This document shows, piece by piece, positions 50,761 to 59,545 of a stretch of 64,000 bases of DNA. How positions within the stretch are numbered: the first letter of the stretch is position 1; every line of letters begins with the position of its first letter. Position numbers and translations under genes: made by a program. The notes under the pieces are model-generated. The model worked only from the letters and a program-made list of their open reading frames with translations. It was not told the DNA's origin and ran no database searches. Source of the DNA: Rhodospirillales bacterium (lineage in GTDB: Bacteria; Pseudomonadota; Alphaproteobacteria; ATCC43930; CGMCC-115725); assembly GCA_028288725.1 (NCBI GenBank), contig JAQGIC010000103.1, positions 1 through 64,000 on the forward strand. The letters are read 5' to 3'.

Positions 50761-52431
50761 CTATCGGGCCGAGCCCGCTCGGCCGCGCAACAGCGCCTCC
50801 GGGTGCTGATCCAGATAATCGGCGAGCGCCCGGATCGAGCGCATCGAATCGGTCAGTTCATGGACCAGCGCCGGCAGATCACGGCTGCGGTCGCCGCCTG
50901 AGCCCAGCAGGTGCTGCGCCGCCTCCAGCGTCTGACCGGCGGCATCGGCGGTGCGATGCAGGCTCTCCAATAACGGCCCGATCTGCTGGTTGGTCTTCTG
51001 GGTGAGCTGGTCGAGATTGGTGAGTGAGCGGTCGAGCGACTTGACCGCGCGCCCCAGTTCCGGCCCGGCCGTCGCCTGATCGACATGCGCGATGATGTTG
51101 TGCAGGCCCATGCCGATCTCGGCGATCGGCAGCTGCGCCAGCTTGTCCATGAATTGATTGGCCGAGACCGTCAGCGCGCCGAGATCGCCCGAGGCCACCG
51201 TCGGCACCTGCGGCAGCGGGCCGCCGTAATTGATGGTCGCCATGGGCGCGTCCGGGACAATGTCCAACTGGATAAGCCGCTGACCTGTCAGCAGGTTGGC
51301 CGAGCCCAGGCGGGCACGCAGCCCCTTCTGGACCAGATGGTCCATCGCCGTGTTGACCTGATCGATCGAAGGCTTGGGCTTGTCCTTGGCCAGCGGCAAC
51401 TGGGTCGGATCGATCTCGAACGTGACCGGCGCGCGCAACGTGTCGGCAGCGGCGTCGTACTCCAGATGCACGTCCCTCACCTGGCCGACCCGCATGCCCT
51501 GCACCTCGACCGAGGCCCCTTCCGACAGGCCGTGAACGCTGCCCGGAAAATAGGCCACGTAGCTGACGGTCGGACCGCTCGGCTGCAGATCGGCCTCCTC
51601 CTCGTTTCTGTAGAGATGGAATTCGGCATCCTTCGGACTGGCCGCATCCCACATGGCCGCGTCCGACGTGTCGAAGCCGAGGCCGCCGGCCAGCAGAGCC
51701 TCGAGCGAGCGCGTGCTGGCGCGAATGCCACCAGCGCCGGCCGAAATCGACACGCCGCTGACGTTCCAGAAATGGCTCTTCGGCCGCACCAGCTTGTCGT
51801 AGGGCGCGCGAACGAAGACGAAAAGGTCCGTTTGCTTGGCGTCCTTGCCCAGCTGATAGCCCAGCACCTCGCCGACATTGATGCCGCGGAAATAGATCGG
51901 CGAGCTTTGGCCGATCGAGCCCAGATCGTCGGCATGCAGCGTGAAACGCGTGCCCGGCTCGTCTTCATCGACCACCGGCGGCTCCTCCAGGCCGGCGAAA
52001 TGGTCGGCCGACGGCGCATCGGAAGCGGCAGGGCCCGGATCCATTTCGATATAGGCGCCCGAAACCAGCGTGTTCAGGCCGGTGACGCCGGCGGCACTGA
52101 TGCGCGGGCGCACGATCCAGAAGCGGGCGTTGGACGTCACGTGATCCTTGACCCGGCGCTCCAGCACGGCAGTCACTTCGACGTGGCTCATGTCCCGGGT
52201 CAGCACGACCTGTTTCACCGTGCCGATATCGACGTCCTTGTGCCGGATCTTGGTATGGCCGGCCTCGACCCCGTCGGCCGAGGCGAAGGTGATCGTCACG
52301 GTCGGGCCATGGTTGGCGAAGGTCTGGAAGCCGACCCAGAGCACGACCAGAAAGGCCGCGATCGGCACCAGCCAGACGACCGTCAGGAGCCGACTGCGCC
52401 GGACCTGCGCGGTGGTTTCGCCGTCACTCAT
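50761..52431 (-). CDS. pqiB: PqiB-like MCE-domain lipid-transport protein
   Basis: A 556-residue protein: an N-terminal membrane anchor (LLTVVWLVPIAAFLVVLWVG), three MCE domains (about residues 40-150, 165-275 and 290-410) and a long helical tail predicted to form the needle-like barrel. Three MCE rings are the normal PqiB plan. It starts inside the end of pqiA (8-bp overlap). With PqiA and PqiC it should form an envelope-spanning lipid carrier. Confidence 0.92.
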   Translation of the reverse strand: MSDGETTAQVRRSRLLTVVWLVPIAAFLVVLWVGFQTFANHGPTVTITFASADGVEAGHTKIRHKDVDIGTVKQVVLTRDMSHVEVTAVLERRVKDHVTSNARFWIVRPRISAAGVTGLNTLVSGAYIEMDPGPAASDAPSADHFAGLEEPPVVDEDEPGTRFTLHADDLGSIGQSSPIYFRGINVGEVLGYQLGKDAKQTDLFVFVRAPYDKLVRPKSHFWNVSGVSISAGAGGIRASTRSLEALLAGGLGFDTSDAAMWDAASPKDAEFHLYRNEEEADLQPSGPTVSYVAYFPGSVHGLSEGASVEVQGMRVGQVRDVHLEYDAAADTLRAPVTFEIDPTQLPLAKDKPKPSIDQVNTAMDHLVQKGLRARLGSANLLTGQRLIQLDIVPDAPMATINYGGPLPQVPTVASGDLGALTVSANQFMDKLAQLPIAEIGMGLHNIIAHVDQATAGPELGRAVKSLDRSLTNLDQLTQKTNQQIGPLLESLHRTADAAGQTLEAAQHLLGSGGDRSRDLPALVHELTDSMRSIRALADYLDQHPEALLRGRAGSAR

Positions 52432-53659
52432 GCCCGTTCTCCACCAGGTCCCACATCAGGCGCGCATCGAACGCCCGCGAGGCGAGCATGGTCAGCAGTA
52501 CGACCGCCGCGAAGGCGACGGCCCCCGGCTCCGCCTCGACCCGGGTCAGCGTGCCGAACTGCACCAGCGAGGTCAGGATCGAGATCATGAACACGTCGAT
52601 GTTCGACCACCGCCCGATCCCCTCGATGAAGCGATAAAGCCGGGTACGGGCCATCACCCGCTGGGTGAAGCCGCATCGGATCGCCAGCAGAAACCAGGTG
52701 AGCCCGGTCAGCTTGACCAGCGGCACCGCGATCGACGCCAGGAAGACGATGATCGCCAGCGGCCAGAGCCCGTTCTCGATCAGCTCGCGCACGCCCGAGA
52801 AGATGGTCGAAGGATCCCCGCGGCCGAAGCGGATGATGCTCAGCACCGGCAGGATGTTGGCAAGGATATAAAGGAAGAACGCCGCCAAGGTCAGCGCCGC
52901 CGTCTTGGCGAAGGAGCCCGGCTTGCGCCGATGCAGCCGCGCGGCGCAGCGCGGGCAGAAGCCGCCTTCCGCCTCCAGCGGAGCGATCAGGCTGCAGGCC
53001 AGACAATCGATCACGTCCCCCTGATCCGTCCCGGCCATCGCATCCGGCCCGATCGCGTGCCAGATGACACGCCGGTCGAGCACCGACCCGATCGCCAGGA
53101 TGACAAGCGCGAAGGCGACGAAGCACCAGCCGCCGGTCGAGATCTCGATGCTGGCGACGTCCTTGATGCGGCTATAGGCAACCAGGCTGCCCAGCAGATA
53201 GACCTCGGTCATCGCCCAGGGGCGCAGCCACTCGGCCTGGCGGAACAGCCAACCGAGCCAAGGCGGGTGCGACCGGCGCGCCACCAGGATGAGCGAGGGA
53301 ATCAGCGCCGCCAGCCAAAGCACCGGTGCCGCCACGCTGAATGCACCGACCACCATGCCCAGCGATGGATACCCCGTGTCCCACAGCGAGGTCAGGCCGT
53401 TGATCGTCAGGTTCTGCCGCTCGGCGCCCTCGAAGCTGACAATCATCAGCGGCAGGAAGTTCGCCGGAAACAGCAGCAGGCCCGCGGCAAGCGCCAGGGC
53501 GAGCGCCGCGGTGATCCCACCCGGAATGCGCCGCAGCAGCGTTCCGCCGCACCGGGCGCAATCGGCGACCGAATGAGCGGGCACGGCCGGCAGGCTTTGG
53601 GCGAGGCCGCAATCGGGGCAGTAGATCCGCCCGATCCGCTCGGCAGGCGCAAGATTCAT
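52424..53659 (-). CDS. pqiA: PqiA-like inner-membrane protein
   Basis: A 411-residue protein made of two PqiA modules, each a zinc-ribbon-like Cys cluster (YCPDCGLAQ..CARCGG; CLACSLIA..FCPRCAARL) followed by four spans. The modules have near-equal length. It is the inner-membrane member of the Pqi lipid transport system. ATG 53659 has GAGGATC upstream; first gene of pqiABC. Confidence 0.92.
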   Translation of the reverse strand: MNLAPAERIGRIYCPDCGLAQSLPAVPAHSVADCARCGGTLLRRIPGGITAALALALAAGLLLFPANFLPLMIVSFEGAERQNLTINGLTSLWDTGYPSLGMVVGAFSVAAPVLWLAALIPSLILVARRSHPPWLGWLFRQAEWLRPWAMTEVYLLGSLVAYSRIKDVASIEISTGGWCFVAFALVILAIGSVLDRRVIWHAIGPDAMAGTDQGDVIDCLACSLIAPLEAEGGFCPRCAARLHRRKPGSFAKTAALTLAAFFLYILANILPVLSIIRFGRGDPSTIFSGVRELIENGLWPLAIIVFLASIAVPLVKLTGLTWFLLAIRCGFTQRVMARTRLYRFIEGIGRWSNIDVFMISILTSLVQFGTLTRVEAEPGAVAFAAVVLLTMLASRAFDARLMWDLVENGHE

Positions 53660-53770
53660 CGTGATCCTCGAACCGGCTGCGGCCCGAAACGGGACCGCGC
53701 ACCAGGGGAAACGCGGCATCGATCAATAAGTTGCGCTATCTGGTAACGGCCCGCCCGCCCCGTTCGATCG

Positions 53771-55588
53771 TCAGGATGGCGGCAGCTTGTCCGTCGGAAC
53801 GTCCGACGGCGGGGTTGCGGGCGTCCCTGACGGGATCTGGGGAATCCTGACCGTGTAGCTGGGCGACGGGGCCGGATTCTGCGTCGTGGTCGTCGTCACC
53901 GACTGCGGCTGGACGGCGAGCGGATCTTCCGCGGGCGCCCCCGCCGCCGGTGCCGCCGCCGGCGAAACGATGACCGCCGGCGGAGCGACCACCGTCGTAA
54001 CCGGTGGGGCCGGCGTGCCCGGTGGGGACAGTGCCGACGGGGGCGGCGCCAGCGTTGTCGGCGCGGTTTGCACCGCATCGGATCCCGGCAGTGGTGCAGG
54101 CGGCGCCGCGACGATCATCGGCACGGCCATCGTCGCCGGCGGGCTCTGCGCGGTTTCGGTCGGGGTCGCAGGCGGCACTGCCGGCATCTCGACCGGCTGT
54201 ACCGACGCCGGCGTCAGGGGCGCCTGTACCACTGCGGGCACGACTGGCGCTGCGGCGGTATCGATTGCCGGAGCGGCCGGCGTCTCGACCGCGGTCGCGG
54301 CCGGTGGCGCCGGCGGTGCCGGCGGTGGGACAACCGGGCCGCTGCCCAGCGCCTTGGCCAGCATCTGCTGGTTCACCGGATACCAGATATTGCCCATATG
54401 CCCGCCGTGGGGGAACAGCGTCAGGCGATTGGTGAGCGTGCTCTGCAGATAGGCGATGTCCTCGGGCCGGACCAGGAAATCGTCGGCATTGTGAAAGATC
54501 TCGACCTCGTGATGGCTCGCCAGAAAATCATGCAGCCCGTACAGCGTCTCGGTCTTGACCATCTGGCTGGCCGCTTGCCGGTCGCCCAGCTGCGGCATCA
54601 CGAACTTGTCGAGGTAATCGGCGAAGCCATATTGCGCGGCTTCCTTCTCACGCGCGTCCAGGCTGGTCTTGCTCGCCGGGCTCTTCAGAATGCCCTCGTC
54701 CTTGATCTGCTGCGACACCATGATCACGTCGCTCAGGCTGTTGCGGAACAGGCCGAACAGCACGTATTTCAGCTGGTCGTCCGTCAGCGTGTTTTTCTTG
54801 GCCAAGTCACGGAAATAGGGTGCGCCCTGCGGGTCGGTCAGGTTGGCATTGACCACCAGATCGAAGGCGCGCGCCTTGATCGTCTTCTTTTCGTCGGCCG
54901 ACCAGTTCTTGCCGGTTTCCGCGAGCGCGTCCAGCTGGCGCAGATCGTAGAATGTGTCGACCGGCGGGTTCAGCAGCACGACCTTGTCGAACTTCAGGCG
55001 CGGATGCTGCGCCTCGCGCGCCGCCAGGAACGCGCCCTCCAGCGCGCCCATCGAATAGCCGACGAGCTTGGTCTGCTGGATTTTCATGCCATCGACGCGG
55101 ACCGCATGGTCCCGGGCGTGGACGATGAAATTCTCCAGATCGCCGGCATCGACGCTGGGCACGCCCGGATAGCCGGACCGCGAGGCGCCCAGCGCGAATT
55201 GCCAGTTGAAGGCGTTGGGGATGACCAGGACGTTATAGCCCATGGCGAAGATCTGGCCGCCCAGGTACAGCGCCAGCGGATCCTCGGCCACGGAGCCCAG
55301 GCCCGAAATCAGCACGACCAGATCGGCCGGCTTTTCCTGGCGATAGGTGACGTAATAGACCCGCGCCTTGTCCTCGAACAACGGCGTGCGGGCCCGGGCC
55401 GGATAGACGGTCACATCCTTGACCTGCTTCTCCGGCAATTGGGGATCCTTCAGCAACGCCACCGACGCCGTCGCCAGCCACGGGTCCTGATAGGGATAAT
55501 CATAGCCCGGAGGGACATCGGCGGCATGAACGCCAAGGCTGCCGAAGCAGCATAGCGCCAGAGCCGACACAGCGAGCGGTTTCAGCAT
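53771..55588 (-). CDS. exported alpha/beta hydrolase with long Pro/Ala-rich tail
   Basis: A 605-residue exported protein. Signal peptide ends VHA-AD. Residues about 60-420 form an alpha/beta hydrolase with VVLISGLGS, nucleophile elbow VGYSMGAL (Ser), acid HNADDFLV (Asp) and FPHGGHMG (His). The last 180 residues are Pro/Ala/Thr/Val repeats such as VVPPPAPPAPPA, without fold, and could span the peptidoglycan or anchor the enzyme. It might be an esterase or lipase of the envelope. It is 111 bp upstream of pqiA on the same strand, so a link with lipid handling is possible but unproven. Confidence 0.75.
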   Translation of the reverse strand: MLKPLAVSALALCCFGSLGVHAADVPPGYDYPYQDPWLATASVALLKDPQLPEKQVKDVTVYPARARTPLFEDKARVYYVTYRQEKPADLVVLISGLGSVAEDPLALYLGGQIFAMGYNVLVIPNAFNWQFALGASRSGYPGVPSVDAGDLENFIVHARDHAVRVDGMKIQQTKLVGYSMGALEGAFLAAREAQHPRLKFDKVVLLNPPVDTFYDLRQLDALAETGKNWSADEKKTIKARAFDLVVNANLTDPQGAPYFRDLAKKNTLTDDQLKYVLFGLFRNSLSDVIMVSQQIKDEGILKSPASKTSLDAREKEAAQYGFADYLDKFVMPQLGDRQAASQMVKTETLYGLHDFLASHHEVEIFHNADDFLVRPEDIAYLQSTLTNRLTLFPHGGHMGNIWYPVNQQMLAKALGSGPVVPPPAPPAPPAATAVETPAAPAIDTAAAPVVPAVVQAPLTPASVQPVEMPAVPPATPTETAQSPPATMAVPMIVAAPPAPLPGSDAVQTAPTTLAPPPSALSPPGTPAPPVTTVVAPPAVIVSPAAAPAAGAPAEDPLAVQPQSVTTTTTQNPAPSPSYTVRIPQIPSGTPATPPSDVPTDKLPPS

Positions 55589-55776
55589 CTCGATTTCGCC
55601 ATTCCGAATGAACTGTTTCCAACGCGCGTCGGGGTGCGCGGTGCCTGTTCATGCAAACTCTCGCGCCCTCCGAACGTTCCGAACCGCTGCCGGTTTCGAT
55701 CGCTGAACTTTTGCGCTTGAAAGACGAAACCTCACGCAAATGCGAAATCGTTAAATGTTGGAGAACGCAACACTTA

Positions 55777-55824
55777 CCGGCATATCCACATTTGTTTGAG
55801 GTTGACACATAGCGGATATGTCGG
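55777..55824. promoter_or_regulatory. separated inverted repeat upstream of the response regulator gene
   Basis: CCGGCATATCC (55777-55787) and GGATATGTCGG (55814-55824) are inverted copies with one mismatch, 26 bp apart, flanking a TTGACA at 55802. A dimeric regulator could bind here. No good -10 box follows at 17 bp. Confidence 0.5.
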
Positions 55825-55863
55825 CAGGTGGGATCTTTCTTCGACATGGGTCGTTATTAGGTC

Positions 55864-56235
55864 ATGGAACCCCGCTTGCCCACGATCCTGCTGGTCGATG
55901 ACGATCGCGATATTCGCGACGTGACCCATGCTTTGCTGGAAAGCCTCGGTTATGCCGTCATCGAGGCGCCGCATCCGGCGGCGGCACTCGACATCGCCGC
56001 CGGTTCGGCGACGATCGACCTGATCTTCACGGATCTCCAGATGCCCGGCATGAACGGCTTCGAACTGGCCGATGCGATCAAGCGCCTGCGGCCCGACGTT
56101 CCCGTCGTCTACGCGACCGGCTATGCCGGCGCGCTGGCCGAGAACGACAATCACCCGCCGGGACAGATTCTGGCGAAGCCCTATCGCATGGCCACGCTAC
56201 GCACCGCCATGGCGCAGTCGCTCGCGCACGACTGA
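55864..56235 (+). CDS. single-domain response regulator
   Basis: A 123-residue receiver domain alone: acidic cluster LVDDDRD, phosphorylated Asp in IFTDLQMPGM (near 59), Thr of VVYATGY and Lys of ILAKPY. With no output domain it should act by protein contact or as a phosphate relay, like CheY- or SdrG-type regulators. No histidine kinase is adjacent. Its stop TGA abuts the TCA (TGA) of the convergent gene. Confidence 0.9.
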   Translation: MEPRLPTILLVDDDRDIRDVTHALLESLGYAVIEAPHPAAALDIAAGSATIDLIFTDLQMPGMNGFELADAIKRLRPDVPVVYATGYAGALAENDNHPPGQILAKPYRMATLRTAMAQSLAHD

Positions 56236-56640
56236 TCAGCCGGTCGTGGTCGACTTGCCGGATCGGTAGAGAACAGACAACGCGAGAAATTGAAGAACCG
56301 CGATGACGAGCGGTCCGATGATCTTTCGCGGATCGGCTTGCGTGAAGCCCACCCCGGCATCCAGCAGCTGGATCACGCCCGCAAGCGCGCCGACCAGCGC
56401 CAGTCCCCGCGGCCATTGCTGGTAAATCACGACAAGGGTGACAATGGCGAAGGGCATTGCCCTGGCTGCGCCATACAGGGCGAATATCGAGGATGCCTCA
56501 TTCGTCTCGAGACCAGCCGGCAAGATGGATGTCGGGCTGACGATTCCTGCAACCGAGTAGCCGGCCGCAATCAATACGTTGATCGCGGTGATCCATGAGG
56601 CAATCCGCAAGGCGGTTGCCGGCGACGCAGACGTGAACAT
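56236..56640 (-). CDS. small four-span membrane protein
   Basis: A 134-residue protein with about four predicted spans and the loop segment PRKIIGPLVIAVLQF. I do not recognise a named family. GAGGGGAG precedes ATG 56640. It diverges from a LysR gene 95 bp away, so it is a likely target of that regulator. Confidence 0.65.
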   Translation of the reverse strand: MFTSASPATALRIASWITAINVLIAAGYSVAGIVSPTSILPAGLETNEASSIFALYGAARAMPFAIVTLVVIYQQWPRGLALVGALAGVIQLLDAGVGFTQADPRKIIGPLVIAVLQFLALSVLYRSGKSTTTG

Positions 56641-56735
56641 GGCGGAGCTCCCCTCAATCCGGACCAAATTCCCTTTTGGTCCGTCCGCCGCAAGCTGTAT
56701 CAAGGGGAGATCATGAGAAGAATCGAATTAGATTC

Positions 56736-57680
56736 ATGAACATCATCGATGATATTAATATTCGTCGGCTTGATCCGACGTTGTTGATCGTGTTCGGATC
56801 GCTGCTCGAGAGGCGAAATATGAGCGCCGTCGCGGCGGAGATGGGGCTTACCCAATCCGCTGTCAGCCATGCTGTGGGACGGTTGCGGCTGATCTTCGAC
56901 GATCCGCTTTTCGTGAGAAAGGGCGGCGGCGTAGAACCGACCGCACGCGCGCTGCTCCTCGGACCTCCCCTGGCCGAGGTTCTGAGCGGAATACGCAACG
57001 CGCTTCAGATCGGCAGGCAATTCGATCCGGCCACCGCGACCCGCCGGTTCGCCATCGCCGCGCCGGAAATGATCGTGGCAGCGCTCGCGAAACCCGTGCT
57101 GGCTGAACTGGTCAGGTCGGCACCGCGCTGCCAGGTCTTGTTCCGCTCCCTCAGCCACAACAGCGCGGCGGCAACGGTGGTCGCCGGAGATGCGGACATC
57201 GCCCTCGGCGTGTTCACCGATCCTCCCAAGGAAACGGTCGGCACGCCTGTCGGCTATGAGGTCTTCGGGGTCGCGTCCAGGCCAAACCATCTGCGGATCG
57301 TCAACGGCCTGAACATGGATACCTATTGTGCGCTCGACCATATCCTGGTGTCGCACGACCGGAATGCGCGCGGCATCGTCGATGTGATCCTGGGCGACCT
57401 TGGCCGACACCGGCGGATCGCCGCCGTCATGCCGCAGATGCTGCTCGGCTTCGCCGCCGCCAGCCAGTCGGACGCGATCATCACCGCCCCCTTGGGCGCG
57501 TGCCGCTATGCCGCGTCCCTCTTCCCTCTGGCGATCCATCGGCCCCCGGTAGCCATTCCGGGATTCGAGCTGACCCTGCTCCGCCACCAGGATGCAGCGA
57601 CCGATCCGGCGGTCAAATGGCTGGCCGACATAGTCGTGAACGCCCTTCCGCCGCGGACCCACAATGCGAATCCGCAATAG
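56736..57680 (+). CDS. LysR-family transcriptional regulator
   Basis: A 314-residue regulator with helix-turn-helix LTQSAVSHAVGRLR and a LysR substrate domain similar to the NodD/PcpR-like branch (wide pocket for aromatic inducers). The start ATG 56736 fits family length but its ribosome site is poor. It stands between divergent and convergent small envelope genes and upstream of catabolic genes (SDR, FAD monooxygenase). Confidence 0.85.
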   Translation: MNIIDDINIRRLDPTLLIVFGSLLERRNMSAVAAEMGLTQSAVSHAVGRLRLIFDDPLFVRKGGGVEPTARALLLGPPLAEVLSGIRNALQIGRQFDPATATRRFAIAAPEMIVAALAKPVLAELVRSAPRCQVLFRSLSHNSAAATVVAGDADIALGVFTDPPKETVGTPVGYEVFGVASRPNHLRIVNGLNMDTYCALDHILVSHDRNARGIVDVILGDLGRHRRIAAVMPQMLLGFAAASQSDAIITAPLGACRYAASLFPLAIHRPPVAIPGFELTLLRHQDAATDPAVKWLADIVVNALPPRTHNANPQ

Positions 57681-57714
57681 GACCCGGGTATCGAGGTCAG
57701 GGGTTTTCGATCTC

Positions 57715-58554
57715 TCAGAATATATAGCCGACCGTGAAATTCGCGTCGTACTGCATCCGCGCCCGCACCAGCGGACTATGCGCGGCACTGTCGAGCAGCC
57801 GCGCGGCCGTGACGCCGCCCTCGACCAGCCAGTGATCCGTGATCAGCCAGGTCAGGTTCGAACCAAACCCGGCGCTCTGCAGCCCGCCCTGTGCGTCGTA
57901 GCGCGGCAGGCCGGAACGCAGGTGCTGGGTGGCACTGATGCCGAATTCATGCCGATTCCAGGCATCGTCGACGAAGCTGACCGTCGGGCCGGCGAACACG
58001 AAGATCTTCTCGGTGCCCCAGACCGGCATATAGGCCGACAGATCGCCGGCCCAGCCATCGACACCGCCCAGCGCCCGCCGCACGTCGGCACGCAGCACGA
58101 CCGGGAAGATCACATATTCGGCGAACAGCTTCGGGACCGGCGCCCAGCCGATGTCGCCGGTTCCATGCAGCCGCGTGTCGCTGTCGGCCTCGCGCCCCCG
58201 GTCGAAGCCGAGCGCCGCGCCGATCCGATAGGTATTGCCCCGCAGCAGATTGACGCCCAGCCCTTCGCCGGTCGAGAAAAAGGCAAGATCCTTGTAGCGC
58301 ACATCGATATCCGGGCCCGGTTCGAAGCGATATTTCCCTCCCCCCGGATAGATCGGCTGTACATTGCCGGCGGCACCCAGTTCGAACTGCCAATCGGGGA
58401 TATTGTCCTCGAACATCGAGCGCAGCGGCACACCGGCCGAATATTGCCATTCCGCCATGGGTGACGATGTCTGGGCCTGCGCGCGGGTCATTCCCGCCAT
58501 CAGCGCCAACGACGCGATCGCCGCCCAAAATCCCCGCCGCACGAAATCATCCAT
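57715..58554 (-). CDS. MipA/OmpV-family outer-membrane protein
   Basis: A 279-residue protein: signal peptide ending AQA-QT, then a beta-barrel of the MipA/OmpV family with [35 protein letters not shown] and the terminal aromatic Phe (FTVGYIF). MipA proteins were first found with murein hydrolases; others act as inducible porins. It is convergent with the LysR gene and divergent from the SDR gene. Confidence 0.8.
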   Translation of the reverse strand: MDDFVRRGFWAAIASLALMAGMTRAQAQTSSPMAEWQYSAGVPLRSMFEDNIPDWQFELGAAGNVQPIYPGGGKYRFEPGPDIDVRYKDLAFFSTGEGLGVNLLRGNTYRIGAALGFDRGREADSDTRLHGTGDIGWAPVPKLFAEYVIFPVVLRADVRRALGGVDGWAGDLSAYMPVWGTEKIFVFAGPTVSFVDDAWNRHEFGISATQHLRSGLPRYDAQGGLQSAGFGSNLTWLITDHWLVEGGVTAARLLDSAAHSPLVRARMQYDANFTVGYIF

Positions 58555-58731
58555 ATTCGACGCGCCCTACTCTACAAAGCGATCGGTCAACGATGCCGCG
58601 GCGCGATAATTCCCGCCTACCGCCGAACGGAAGGGAAAAAGCTCTCTGTGGCATTAAGACCCTTCGCCTCGGCCGGAAAAGTTCGGATACTGCGATGGGA
58701 ACATGAAACAAAATCTGGGAAGGAAACCAAG

Positions 58732-59490
58732 ATGAGCCAAGGGCAGAAATTTGCCGTCGTCACGGGCGCCGGCAGCGGCATCGGCCGAAGCTCGGCGCTC
58801 GCCTTGCTAAGTGCCGGCTATGGCGTGGTGCTGGCCGGACGGCGCGCGGAACAGCTTGATGAAACCCGCGATCTCGCCGGCGCCAACGGTGCCAATGCCT
58901 TGGCCGTGCCGACCGACGTCAGCGATCCCGCCGCGGTCGCGGCCCTGTTCGCCGCCACGAAGCAGCGCTTCGGCCGGATCGATCTGCTGTTCAACAATGC
59001 CGGCGTCAATGTGTCGAACACGGCATTCGAGGACCTTACGCCCGACCAGTGGAACCACGTGGTGGGGATCAATCTGACCGGATCGTTCCTGTGCGCCCAG
59101 GCCGCCTTCCGCATGATGAAGGATCAAAGCCCGCGCGGCGGCCGGATCATCAACAACGGTTCGATCTCGGCCCATGCGCCGCGCCCGAATTCGGCACCCT
59201 ATACCGCAACGAAACACGCCATTACGGGATTGACGAAGGCTCTGTCGCTCGACGGTCGGAAATACGACATCGCCTGCGGCCAGCTCGACGTCGGCAATGC
59301 CGCGACCGACATGGGCGGTCGCATGGCCAAGGGCGTCCCCCAGGCCAATGGCGAGATTGCGGTCGAGGCAGTCATGGATGTCGGCGAGTGCGCCCGCGCG
59401 ATCGTCTATATGGCCAGCCTGCCGCTGGAGGCGAATGTGCAGTTCCTGACCGTCATGGCGACGAAGATGCCGTTCGTCGGTCGCGGCTGA
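58732..59490 (+). CDS. short-chain dehydrogenase/reductase
   Basis: A 252-residue [11 protein letters not shown] cofactor loop, LFNNAGVN and the catalytic Ser, Tyr and Lys of GSISAHAPR and [10 protein letters not shown]. It oxidises or reduces an alcohol/ketone with NAD(P). GGAAGGAAACC precedes ATG 58732. It lies 51 bp upstream of the FAD monooxygenase gene, so they probably belong to one catabolic operon. Confidence 0.88.
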   Translation: MSQGQKFAVVTGAGSGIGRSSALALLSAGYGVVLAGRRAEQLDETRDLAGANGANALAVPTDVSDPAAVAALFAATKQRFGRIDLLFNNAGVNVSNTAFEDLTPDQWNHVVGINLTGSFLCAQAAFRMMKDQSPRGGRIINNGSISAHAPRPNSAPYTATKHAITGLTKALSLDGRKYDIACGQLDVGNAATDMGGRMAKGVPQANGEIAVEAVMDVGECARAIVYMASLPLEANVQFLTVMATKMPFVGRG

Positions 59491-59527
59491 TCCCGGGCCG
59501 GGTCAGCCGGCCACAGGGAGAGAGCAC

Positions 59528-59545
59528 ATGCGGGTCGCCCGTTGA
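59528..59545 (+). other. five-codon upstream mini-ORF overlapping the monooxygenase start
   Basis: ATG at 59528, with AGGGAGAG well placed upstream, reads five codons to a TGA at 59543-59545 that overlaps the TTG start (59542) of the monooxygenase as TTGA. It could couple translation, or mark a one-base error. Confidence 0.4.

Noticed and set aside
55864-56235. Receiver as part of a PhyR-NepR-EcfG general stress module
   Set aside because: YATGY resembles the FATGUY-type motif only partly, and no phyR, nepR or ecfG gene is present here.
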